A stretch of DNA of 12,149 bases from an uncultured Muribaculaceae bacterium (GTDB lineage: Bacteria; Bacteroidota; Bacteroidia; Bacteroidales; Muribaculaceae): NCBI GenBank assembly GCA_910578365.1, contig CAJTRC010000074.1, forward strand, positions 1 through 12,149, in the 5' to 3' direction. The stretch's first letter is position 1, and the number at the start of each line of letters is the position of its first letter. Shown piece by piece: positions 1-5,812 of this stretch. The notes under the pieces were generated by a model, which worked only from the letters and a program-made list of their open reading frames with translations, had not been told where the DNA came from and did not search any database. Position numbers and translations under genes: made by a program.

Positions 1-101
1 ATACTGCCGTTGAATTCAGATTTATTTACTAATTTTGAAGTCCGATTGGGCGCATTTACGCCGGTCGAACGCACTTGGTCAAGTGGCTTATTTTTATTCA
101 T
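1..101 (-). CDS. 5' end of an unrecognised gene, cut by window edge
   Basis: An open frame starts at ATG (bases 101-99 on the minus strand) and stays open to the left edge, giving about 33 residues that begin MNKNKPLDQVRST. The peptide is polar and basic, rich in Asn, Lys, Ser and Thr, with no signal peptide or membrane segment, so the product is probably cytosolic. A Bacteroidetes-like promoter (about 122-153) lies at the right distance upstream, which supports the start. Codons 5-9 overlap one arm of a 13-bp inverted repeat whose other arm sits in that promoter. I do not recognise the family, and so little of it is present that no function can be given. The frame could also be chance. Confidence 0.4.
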   Translation of the reverse strand, partial: MNKNKPLDQVRSTGVNAPNRTSKLVNKSEFNGS

Positions 102-152
102 AACTAATTGATTTACAACTATAAAGTTACGAAAAATTGGCCACTTGACCAA
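75..152. repeat. 13-bp inverted repeat across promoter and gene start
   Basis: TTGGTCAAGTGGC (75-87) and GCCACTTGACCAA (140-152) are exact reverse complements separated by 52 bases. The left copy also contains the dyad CACTTG-GT-CAAGTG (72-85). The right copy lies in the promoter spacer and -33 region, the left copy inside the first codons. Because the right arm is probably not transcribed, a pair of protein-binding sites is more likely than an RNA stem. This is inference. Confidence 0.45.
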
Positions 153-153
153 T
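122..153 (-). promoter_or_regulatory. Candidate promoter for the left-edge gene
   Basis: On the minus strand ATTG (153-150) is followed after 20 bases by TAACTTTA (129-122). The Bacteroidetes pattern is TTTG-(19 to 21)-TAnnTTTG, so each box has one mismatch. Transcription would begin near 117, leaving a leader of roughly 16 bases before the ATG at 101. Confidence 0.35.
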
Positions 154-284
154 TTTTACACTACTTATTTTATTGAAAATCAGAGAAATAAATGCGAAAA
201 TCACCCTTTCCCATTCAGACTTCCCCCGCTATAAAATAAAAGGCTTTTCGGAAGCACTAGACTTTTTAAATGAAAGAGCCGTGA

Positions 285-365
285 CACAGAGTACACCCGG
301 GACTTATTAGAGCCAATCCTGCCCCACGAAAAACTCTGTCAGTCCTCTCTGTGTACTCCGGGTGA
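285..365. repeat. Degenerate direct repeat of unknown meaning
   Basis: GTACACCCGGG (291-301) recurs as GTACTCCGGG (353-362), differing by one substitution and one missing base. The short segments CACAGAG (285-291) and CTCTGTG (347-353) next to them are also inverted copies of each other, so a partial stem could form. The stretch 161-371 otherwise shows no gene, tRNA or terminator beyond the one at 372-392. Confidence 0.3.
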
Positions 366-371
366 TGAAAT

Positions 372-392
372 AAAAAAAGGCGCTTACGCGCC
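372..392 (-). terminator. Intrinsic terminator of the 117-residue gene
   Basis: Read on the minus strand, GGCGC-GTAA-GCGCC forms a 5-bp GC stem with a 4-base loop followed by seven T. The stop codon TAA of the gene lies inside the hairpin loop, so gene and terminator overlap. Confidence 0.7.
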
Positions 393-737
393 GTGCCACC
401 ACATTTGAATACGGTCCCATAGTGTGAGTTTGGGTTCTTTTATATGAATAGATACCTTGTTGCTCTTTTTATTAAGGAATATTATCGACGAATGCAACAC
501 CACTGCCACCCACTCCTCGAAAGGTACTATGGCATGTATCCGCCTTAGCGGTATACGGTGGAAAGGCGATGCCGAATCGATGCTGCCAATCTGCATCACG
601 TCGTTTTCAAGGTCAATGCTGATGTTGTGGTTCTCGACCACGCAGTCAAACAGCAGTACAAAGTCGAGGCAATCGGGACTCTTTGGCAGCTGCGAATATT
701 TTTTATATAGAGTGTCGATGACTTTCTTGGTTATCAT
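384..737 (-). CDS. Hypothetical 117-residue cytosolic protein
   Basis: This frame encodes 117 residues beginning MITKKVIDTLYKKYSQ. It has no signal peptide or convincing membrane segment. The centre (about 25-100) alternates short hydrophobic strands with charged turns, including FEEWVAVV around residue 75 and IIFLNKK near 85, which suggests a small beta-rich fold. The C-terminus is Trp-rich (WDRIQMWWHGA). I do not recognise a family. It stands alone on the minus strand, downstream of the mmd terminator (848-882), with an intrinsic terminator overlapping its stop. No clean promoter box is visible upstream, so read-through from mmd cannot be excluded. The start is the first ATG in frame. A bona fide gene is likely because the frame ends exactly at a terminator. 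Confidence 0.7.
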   Translation of the reverse strand: MITKKVIDTLYKKYSQLPKSPDCLDFVLLFDCVVENHNISIDLENDVMQIGSIDSASPFHRIPLRRIHAIVPFEEWVAVVLHSSIIFLNKKSNKVSIHIKEPKLTLWDRIQMWWHGA

Positions 738-847
738 AACAGTGATAAATTGATTTTTTTAAAGAAACATTTATCTCTATAACCACTCAGCCCGTGCTTT
801 GTTGACTCTGAAAGCCGAGGGATCTTAATTGTCACAAAATTGTAACC

Positions 848-882
848 AAAACGGCTTCTGCCATGCTGGCAGAAGCCGTTTT
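848..882 (-). terminator. Terminator hairpin after mmdB
   Basis: Bases 848-863 and 867-882 are perfect reverse complements (16 bp, 3-base loop), including AACGGCTTCTGCCA. It starts 18 bases after the mmdB stop. On the minus strand the stem ends in TTTT followed by GG, so the U-tract is short. On the plus strand TTTTT follows the GC part. It closes the mmd operon and could work in both directions. Confidence 0.65.
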
Positions 883-899
883 TGATTACTGTGCATCTA

Positions 900-2057
900 T
901 CAGGCAAGGAAGCCAAGCAGCACACCTGCTGCTACGGCCGAACCGATTACGCCGGCTACGTTGGGGCCCATGGCGTGCATGAGCAGGTAGTTCGACGGAT
1001 CGTATTCCAGACCTAAGTTGTTGGAGATACGGGCCGACATGGGCACAGCCGATACGCCGGCATTGCCGATGAGCGGGTTGATTTTTTTGTCCTTGGGCAG
1101 AACCAGGTTGAACAGCTTCACAAACAGTACGCCTGACGAAGATGCAATGATGAAGGCCATGAAACCAAGGAAGAAAATGAAGATTGTCTGCGGGGTGAGG
1201 AACTGCGATGCCTGGGTGGAGGCGCCTACGGTCATACCGAGCAAAATGGTTACAATGTCGGTAAGAGCGTTCGAAGCGGTCTTGGCCAGACGGGTGGTAA
1301 CGCCGCACTCACGCAGCAGGTTGCCGAAGAAGAGCATGCCAAGCAGAGGCAGACCGGAGGGAACCACAAAGCAGGTGAGGAGCATGCCCACGATGGGGAA
1401 TACTATTTTCTCGTTCTGCGATACGGCACGGGCCGGCTTCATCTTTATCATACGCTCTTTCTTGGTGGTGAACAGGCGCATCAGCGGCGGCTGAATTACC
1501 GGCACCAGAGCCATGTAAGAGTACGCCGACACTGCGATTGCACCCATAAGGTTGGGAGCGAGCTTCGACGAGAGGAAGATTGCAGTGGGGCCGTCGGCAC
1601 CGCCGATGATGGCGATGGCGCCTGCCTGGTCGGGTGCGAAACCTATGGCCAGAGCCACCATGTATGCTCCGAAGATACCGAACTGTGCGGCAGCTCCGAT
1701 AAGCATCAGTTTAGGGTTGGCAATCAGGGCCGAGAAGTCGGTCATGGCACCTATGCCCAGAAAAATCAGGGGCGGATACCAGCCGGCGCTCACACCGTTG
1801 TAGAGTATGTTCAGCACCGAGCCTTCCTCGTAGATGCCTACTTCGAGGCCGGCCGCTGTGTTGAAAGGTACGTTGCCTATGAGGATACCGAAGCCGATGG
1901 GAACCAGGAGCATGGGTTCGAAGTTCTTCTTAATGGCGAGCCAGATGAAGAACAGACCTACCGCAAGCATCACAAAGTTGCCGACCTCGGCGTTGGCAAA
2001 TCCCGTCAGTTCCCAGAACTGGCGGAGATTGTCGAGTACAAAATCACCGAATGACAT
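900..2057 (-). CDS. mmdB: Sodium-pumping methylmalonyl-CoA decarboxylase, beta subunit
   Basis: This integral inner-membrane subunit decarboxylates carboxybiotin and couples that to Na+ export. The 385 residues match the OadB/MmdB family in length and motifs. GGADGPTAIF at 152-161 carries the conserved Asp (D155) that corresponds to the Na+-site aspartate of OadB. GNAGVSAVP at 331-339 and HAMGPNVAGVIGSA at 361-374 are the other family signatures. NPKLMLIGAAAQFGIF lies at 114-129. Many hydrophobic segments span the chain. It is the last gene of the mce-mmdA-mmdD-mmdC-mmdB unit, 43 bases after mmdC, and is followed by a hairpin terminator. OadB of oxaloacetate decarboxylase is very similar; the assignment to methylmalonyl-CoA rests on mmdA and mce in the same operon. 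Confidence 0.95.
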   Translation of the reverse strand: MSFGDFVLDNLRQFWELTGFANAEVGNFVMLAVGLFFIWLAIKKNFEPMLLVPIGFGILIGNVPFNTAAGLEVGIYEEGSVLNILYNGVSAGWYPPLIFLGIGAMTDFSALIANPKLMLIGAAAQFGIFGAYMVALAIGFAPDQAGAIAIIGGADGPTAIFLSSKLAPNLMGAIAVSAYSYMALVPVIQPPLMRLFTTKKERMIKMKPARAVSQNEKIVFPIVGMLLTCFVVPSGLPLLGMLFFGNLLRECGVTTRLAKTASNALTDIVTILLGMTVGASTQASQFLTPQTIFIFFLGFMAFIIASSSGVLFVKLFNLVLPKDKKINPLIGNAGVSAVPMSARISNNLGLEYDPSNYLLMHAMGPNVAGVIGSAVAAGVLLGFLA

Positions 2058-2100
2058 AAGTTGTGGACTTTATGTTATTGATTTACTATTGCACTCGGGC

Positions 2101-2538
2101 TTATTCCAGGGTGATGAGTACGGCGCCCTCGAGTACAGAGTCGCCGGGATTCACACTGATTGAAGCTACCTTGCCGTCGCTGCCTGCGTGGATAGCGTTC
2201 TCCATCTTCATGGCTTCGAGTACCAGTACGGTATCGGCGGCCGACACGGTGTCGCCCACTTTTACAGGAATCGACAGTACCACACCGGGCAGCGGTGCCT
2301 TGATAGCGTTGGCTCCTACCGAGGCAGCGGGCTTTGCTATTACCTTTTCACCGGAAGCTGTACGCGGAGCGGCTGCCGGCTTGGGAGCGGATACCACCTT
2401 TACGTTTTTGGCAGCATCCTGTGCGAGTTCTACTTTGTAGGGTACGCCGTTGACTTCCACCTGGGCAACGTTGCCTTCGATGTCGCCCACTCCTACCTTG
2501 TAGGTGTTGCCGTTGATTTTATATTTGTATTCTTTCAT
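2101..2538 (-). CDS. mmdC: Biotin carboxyl carrier subunit of methylmalonyl-CoA decarboxylase
   Basis: This 145-residue protein carries the CO2 as carboxybiotin between the MmdA transferase site and the MmdB membrane site. The C-terminal biotinyl domain (about 78-145) contains the canonical EAMKMEN motif at 108-114, with K111 as the biotinylated lysine. PLPGVVLSI and VKVGDTV precede it as in biotinyl/lipoyl domains. An Ala/Pro-rich linker (about 50-75, PKPAAAP) connects it to an N-terminal segment beginning MKEYKYKINGNTY, typical of OadA/MmdC-like carriers in Bacteroidales. It lies 5 bases after the lamin-tail/OadG gene and 43 bases before mmdB, inside one operon. A biotin protein ligase must act on it and is not in this window. 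The identification is firm; the substrate follows from the operon. Confidence 0.95.
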   Translation of the reverse strand: MKEYKYKINGNTYKVGVGDIEGNVAQVEVNGVPYKVELAQDAAKNVKVVSAPKPAAAPRTASGEKVIAKPAASVGANAIKAPLPGVVLSIPVKVGDTVSAADTVLVLEAMKMENAIHAGSDGKVASISVNPGDSVLEGAVLITLE

Positions 2539-2543
2539 TGCTG

Positions 2544-3461
2544 TTAATGACGGTTATGGTGCAATTCGGGTACCTGGCGCAAGTTGTAGATTTTGGAGCT
2601 CCAGGGCGAATAAGCGCGTTTTACTTTATTGATTGTAAGGATAGTATTCTCGGTGTCATGAGCGTTGAGGTGTTCGTGCAGGGCCATTACGATGGCTGCG
2701 ATTTCCTCGCCCGAGTCATGGGCAAGGTTCTCGGCCTTGGCTTCCTGTCGGGTAAGACCTTGCGATCGAGCCTTGTTCATGCGGGTAACCATGGCGCCGA
2801 TTTTACCGATAGCGTAGAAGCACAGGCACAGCACAAGCAGTGCGCTGAACACAATGGCCATAGCCATTACAGCCATACCCCAGCCATGGGCGTCCTGAGT
2901 GGCAAACTCCTCAATTTTGGGATTGGTGCCCTTGATGATGTTGGCGCTCGACGGGGTGATATAGTCGTTCTCGCCGCCGGTGCGCACGGCCCATTCGCCT
3001 GCACCGTCTTCAGTGCGGGCCCAGGTGTTGTCGCAAACCAGTTCGGCGGGCACCAGAACCTCGTCGATGAGGGTGATACCGTCGGCGTCGTAGATGCCAA
3101 TCCAGTTGTCCTGACCCGGTGTAAGGGTAAAGTTGGTATGGAATGTGCCCTTGTTTGGTTCACCGTCGGTATAGAATACCACGTGCTGACGCTTGGCGAT
3201 TTTGGTGTTTACGTCGCCTAACGGCACCGGATACTTCTTGGGGTCGTTCTTATCGTTGGTTATATAGATGCTGCTTATCTCCAAGGGTGAGAAGTTGGAG
3301 TTGAACAGCTCTATCCAGCCCGTATGGTTGCCGTATTCGTCCACGATGCTGCTGTCGTTTTCCACCATCACCTCGTTGAGGCGAAGAGCCGAACGGCCCT
3401 GGGCGAAAGCGGCGGTGCAGCACATGGCGGCCAAGGCCAGCGTTAATATTGATTTTTTCAT
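2544..3461 (-). CDS. mmdD: OadG-like subunit with extracytoplasmic lamin-tail domain
   Basis: This 305-residue protein is probably the small anchoring subunit that holds the soluble transferase and biotin carrier to MmdB. A signal peptide (1-20, cleavage after AFA, then Gln) is followed by a lamin-tail (LTD) domain at about 26-165, with LRLNEVMVEN and WIELFNS as typical first strands. One transmembrane helix follows (about 194-218), then a cytosolic tail with GEEIAAIVMALHEHL (251-265) and YSPWSSKIYNLR (284-295), which I associate with Bacteroidales OadG-like proteins. Classical OadG/MmdD proteins are only about 80-120 residues, so the N-terminal two thirds is an addition exposed to the periplasm. 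It sits between mmdA (24 bases) and mmdC (5 bases). The gene symbol is by position and C-terminal similarity; the LTD role is unknown. Confidence 0.85.
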   Translation of the reverse strand: MKKSILTLALAAMCCTAAFAQGRSALRLNEVMVENDSSIVDEYGNHTGWIELFNSNFSPLEISSIYITNDKNDPKKYPVPLGDVNTKIAKRQHVVFYTDGEPNKGTFHTNFTLTPGQDNWIGIYDADGITLIDEVLVPAELVCDNTWARTEDGAGEWAVRTGGENDYITPSSANIIKGTNPKIEEFATQDAHGWGMAVMAMAIVFSALLVLCLCFYAIGKIGAMVTRMNKARSQGLTRQEAKAENLAHDSGEEIAAIVMALHEHLNAHDTENTILTINKVKRAYSPWSSKIYNLRQVPELHHNRH

Positions 3462-3485
3462 ACTGCTGTCGAGTGGGCTGTAGGA

Positions 3486-5039
3486 TTAAAGGGGAATATT
3501 GCCGTGCTTCTTGGCAGGATTGGAAACCTTTTTTGTAGCCAGCTGCTGCAGCGCGCGGATAACACGGAAACGGGTGTTGCGAGGCTCGATAACGTCGTCG
3601 ATGTAGCCATAGCGTGCTGCGTTGTAGGGGTTGCAGAAGAGCTTGTTGTATTCGGCTTCCTTCTCTGCGAGCACTTTCTTGGGGTCGTCGCTTGCCTTGG
3701 CTTCCTTGGCATAGAGTACTTCTACAGCGCCGGCACCGCCCATAACGGCGATTTCGGCTGTAGGCCATGCGTAGTTCATGTCGCCGCGCAGCTGCTTGCA
3801 GCTCATCACAATGTGGCTGCCGCCGTAGCTCTTGCGCAGTGTAACTGTAATCTTGGGCACAGTGGCTTCGCCGTAGGCGTATAGCAGTTTTGCGCCGTGC
3901 AGAATCACGCCGTTGTATTCCTGGCCTGTGCCGGGCAGGAATCCGGGAACGTCGACCAAAGTCACCAGAGGAATATTGAAGGCGTCGCAGAAGCGTACAA
4001 AGCGTGCACCCTTACGCGATGCGTTGCTGTCGAGTACGCCTGCGAGGTATTTGGGCTGGTTGGCCACAATACCCACGCTCTGACCGTTGAAGCGTGCGAA
4101 ACCTACTATGATGTTCTTGGCATAGTCGGCCTGAACTTCAAGGAATTCGCCATTGTCGACAATGGCGCCGATAACCTCGTACATGTCGTAGGGGCGGTTG
4201 GCCGAGTCGGGAATGATTTCGTTGAGCGAGTCTTCCAGACGGTCGATGGGGTCGGTGCAGGGCACCAGGGGAGCTTCCTCAAGGTTGTTCTGAGGTATGT
4301 AGCTGAAGAGTTTGCGGATGATCTTGATGGCGTGTTCGCCGTCTTCGGCCTTGAAGTGGCATACACCGCTCTTGCTGGAGTGTACTTCGGGGCCGCCGAG
4401 AGCGTCCTGCGACACATCTTCGCCGGTTACAGTCTTCACTACCTTGGGACCGGTAAGGAACATATAGCTGATGCCCTTGGCCATGATGGTGAAGTCGGTG
4501 AGCGCGGGCGAGTAAACGGCACCGCCGGCGCAGGGACCGAGGATGGCCGAAATCTGGGGAATAACACCCGAAGCCATAATGTTGCGCTGGAAGATTTCGG
4601 CATAGCCGGCCAGTGCGTTGATGCCTTCCTGGATACGTGCGCCGCCGGAGTCGTTCAGACCTATTACGGGGGCACCCATCTTCATGGCCATATCCATGAT
4701 TTTGCAGATTTTCAGGGCCATGGTTTCGGATAATGAACCGCCGAATACGGTGAAGTCCTGTGCGAATACATACACCAGACGGCCTTCGATTGTACCGTAG
4801 CCGGTAACCACGCCGTCGCCGAGGTACGATTTCTTTTCCTGGCCGAAGTTAGTGCAGCGGTGGCGCACAAACATATCGAGTTCTTCAAAAGAGCCTTCAT
4901 CAAGGAGCTGTGCGATACGCTCACGGGCGGTATATTTGCCACGTTCGTGCTGCTTCTCGATAGCTTTTTCGCCGCCGCCGATACGGGCCTGGGCGCGAAG
5001 CTCTATGAGTTCTTTTACTTTTTCAAGCTGACTGCTCAT
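3486..5039 (-). CDS. mmdA: Methylmalonyl-CoA decarboxylase carboxyltransferase, alpha subunit
   Basis: This 517-residue cytosolic enzyme of the crotonase-fold carboxyltransferase family moves the carboxyl group of (S)-methylmalonyl-CoA onto biotin of MmdC, releasing propionyl-CoA. The N-domain includes ARERIAQLLDEGSFEE (38-53), SGGARIQEG (131-139) and GPCAGGAVYSPALTDF (168-183). The C-domain includes PGFLPGTGQEYNGVILHGAK (365-384), KSYGGSHIVM (403-412) and AVMGGAGAVEVLY (431-443). The Gly-rich pairs form the oxyanion holes in this family. Length fits MmdA and PccB (about 510-520). PccB of propionyl-CoA carboxylase is a close homologue, but the window has no biotin carboxylase and does have OadB/OadG-type subunits, which favours decarboxylation. 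It follows mce by 32 bases; the ATG at 5039 is the natural start. Confidence 0.96.
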   Translation of the reverse strand: MSSQLEKVKELIELRAQARIGGGEKAIEKQHERGKYTARERIAQLLDEGSFEELDMFVRHRCTNFGQEKKSYLGDGVVTGYGTIEGRLVYVFAQDFTVFGGSLSETMALKICKIMDMAMKMGAPVIGLNDSGGARIQEGINALAGYAEIFQRNIMASGVIPQISAILGPCAGGAVYSPALTDFTIMAKGISYMFLTGPKVVKTVTGEDVSQDALGGPEVHSSKSGVCHFKAEDGEHAIKIIRKLFSYIPQNNLEEAPLVPCTDPIDRLEDSLNEIIPDSANRPYDMYEVIGAIVDNGEFLEVQADYAKNIIVGFARFNGQSVGIVANQPKYLAGVLDSNASRKGARFVRFCDAFNIPLVTLVDVPGFLPGTGQEYNGVILHGAKLLYAYGEATVPKITVTLRKSYGGSHIVMSCKQLRGDMNYAWPTAEIAVMGGAGAVEVLYAKEAKASDDPKKVLAEKEAEYNKLFCNPYNAARYGYIDDVIEPRNTRFRVIRALQQLATKKVSNPAKKHGNIPL

Positions 5040-5071
5040 ACTTATATATTAATGTATTGGATGTTGTTCGA

Positions 5072-5491
5072 TTACTTGTTGGGGTCTTCGCAGAGTTCAA
5101 TCAGGGTGCCGACGGTCGACTTAGGATGGAGGAAGGCGATGTTGAGGCCTTCGGCGCCTTTGCGGGGAGCCTTGTCGATAAGGCGGCAGCCCTTCTCCTC
5201 GAGTTCACCTAATGCGTTGGCCACACCGTCCTGTACGGCAAAAGCAATGTGCTGTATGCCGCCACGGCCACCGTTGCCGGCGATGAACTTGCTGATGGCG
5301 CTGTCTTCCGAGGTGCCTTCAAGAAGCTCGAGTTTGGTCTGGCCCACCTTGAAAAAGGCGGTGCGTACTTTCTGGTCAGCTACTTCTTCGATTGCGAAGC
5401 ACTTGAAACCAAGCATTTTTTCGTAGAAGGGGATGGCCTCGTCGAGGCTGGGAACGGCAATGCCGATGTGTTCGATATGGGAGATATCCAT
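5072..5491 (-). CDS. mce: Methylmalonyl-CoA epimerase
   Basis: This 139-residue cytosolic enzyme interconverts (R)- and (S)-methylmalonyl-CoA, linking the B12-dependent mutase product to the decarboxylase encoded downstream. It belongs to the vicinal-oxygen-chelate (glyoxalase) fold, with two beta-alpha-beta-beta-beta modules: HIEHIGIAVPSLDEAIPFYE at the start (H8) and GGIQHIAFAVQD at 77-88 (H81). GTLIEL at 128-133 supplies E132. H8, H81 and E132 fit the expected metal ligands; LELLEG at 54-59 is the equivalent of the first-module strand. Length is normal for the family (about 130-150). It is the first gene of the mmd operon, with a good promoter at 5560-5592 and a leader hairpin at 5529-5550. 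No mutase gene is in the window. Confidence 0.95.
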   Translation of the reverse strand: MDISHIEHIGIAVPSLDEAIPFYEKMLGFKCFAIEEVADQKVRTAFFKVGQTKLELLEGTSEDSAISKFIAGNGGRGGIQHIAFAVQDGVANALGELEEKGCRLIDKAPRKGAEGLNIAFLHPKSTVGTLIELCEDPNK

Positions 5492-5528
5492 GGTGAAAGA
5501 AATTAATAATGATTTTTCAATTCAGGGC

Positions 5529-5550
5529 ACGCGCAGTCGAGGCTGCGCGT
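5529..5550 (-). promoter_or_regulatory. GC-rich hairpin at the 5' end of the mmd transcript
   Basis: ACGCGCAG (5529-5536) and CTGCGCGT (5543-5550) form a perfect 8-bp stem with a 6-base loop. It starts only a few bases after the transcription start predicted from the promoter at 5560-5592, and ends 37 bases before the mce ATG. A 5'-terminal hairpin can protect mRNA from decay; a regulatory role is equally possible. There is no T-run, so it is not an intrinsic terminator. Confidence 0.4.
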
Positions 5551-5559
5551 AAAGTCCTG

Positions 5560-5592
5560 CAAATTTAGCAAAATTTCCCGTAATAAATCAAA
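5560..5592 (-). promoter_or_regulatory. Promoter of the mce-mmd operon
   Basis: On the minus strand TTTG (5592-5589) is followed after 21 bases by TAAATTTG (5567-5560), a full match to the Bacteroidetes primary sigma pattern TTTG/TAnnTTTG. Transcription should begin near 5553, giving a leader of about 60 bases before the mce ATG at 5491. Confidence 0.6.
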
Positions 5593-5812
5593 ATTCCTCC
5601 GATAATTATTGTTTTTTACCCGGAACGATGCCCGGAGCAGGTGTCGCAAAACGGCCGCAATACCCGGATGGCTCGCAGCGGCAAAGTATTCTACACTGTA
5701 TGCAAGGAGGCCTCCATCCGGGAGCTAATTTGAAAAAATTCTAAATAAGGCCTCGATTTATTTTCATAGTCCGCAAAATTTTACGACCTTTGCAGCCATA
5801 AACTATCCGCTT
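5593..5812. other. Right part of the mmd/feoAB divergent intergenic region
   Basis: The whole gap between the divergent genes is 5492-5812 (321 bases). Its left part holds the mmd promoter and leader hairpin. This right part holds a 9-bp inverted repeat, CCCGGATGG (5663-5671) and CCATCCGGG (5714-5722), around a 42-base loop, with further CCCGGA copies near 5618 and 5631. The last 70 bases are AT-rich and lead to feoAB. I see no small gene here, and no convincing Fur site. Confidence 0.4.
5761..5792 (+). promoter_or_regulatory. Candidate feoAB promoter
   Basis: GACCTTTG (5785-5792) matches TAnnTTTG except for its first base, and TTTT (5761-5764) lies 20 bases upstream in place of TTTG. The predicted start near 5797 leaves a short leader of about 16 bases before the ATG at 5813. 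Both boxes have one mismatch, so this is tentative. Confidence 0.35.

Noticed and set aside
734..925. Short minus-strand frame between mmdB and the 117-residue gene
   Set aside because: It runs through the 16-bp terminator hairpin and overlaps the mmdB end; the peptide has no protein-like pattern.
2538..3221. Open frame of 227 codons on the plus strand
   Set aside because: It overlaps the lamin-tail/OadG gene in antisense; the minus-strand gene has a signal peptide, a domain and operon context.
3897..4733. Long open frame (278 codons) on the plus strand
   Set aside because: It lies antisense inside mmdA, which has full family motifs; the frame is a by-product of its GC-rich codon use.
5601..5611. 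GATAATTATTG as a Fur-like site for feoAB
   Set aside because: It has only a weak half-site match and lies about 200 bases from the feoAB start, next to the mmd -33 box; AT-rich chance is enough to explain it.
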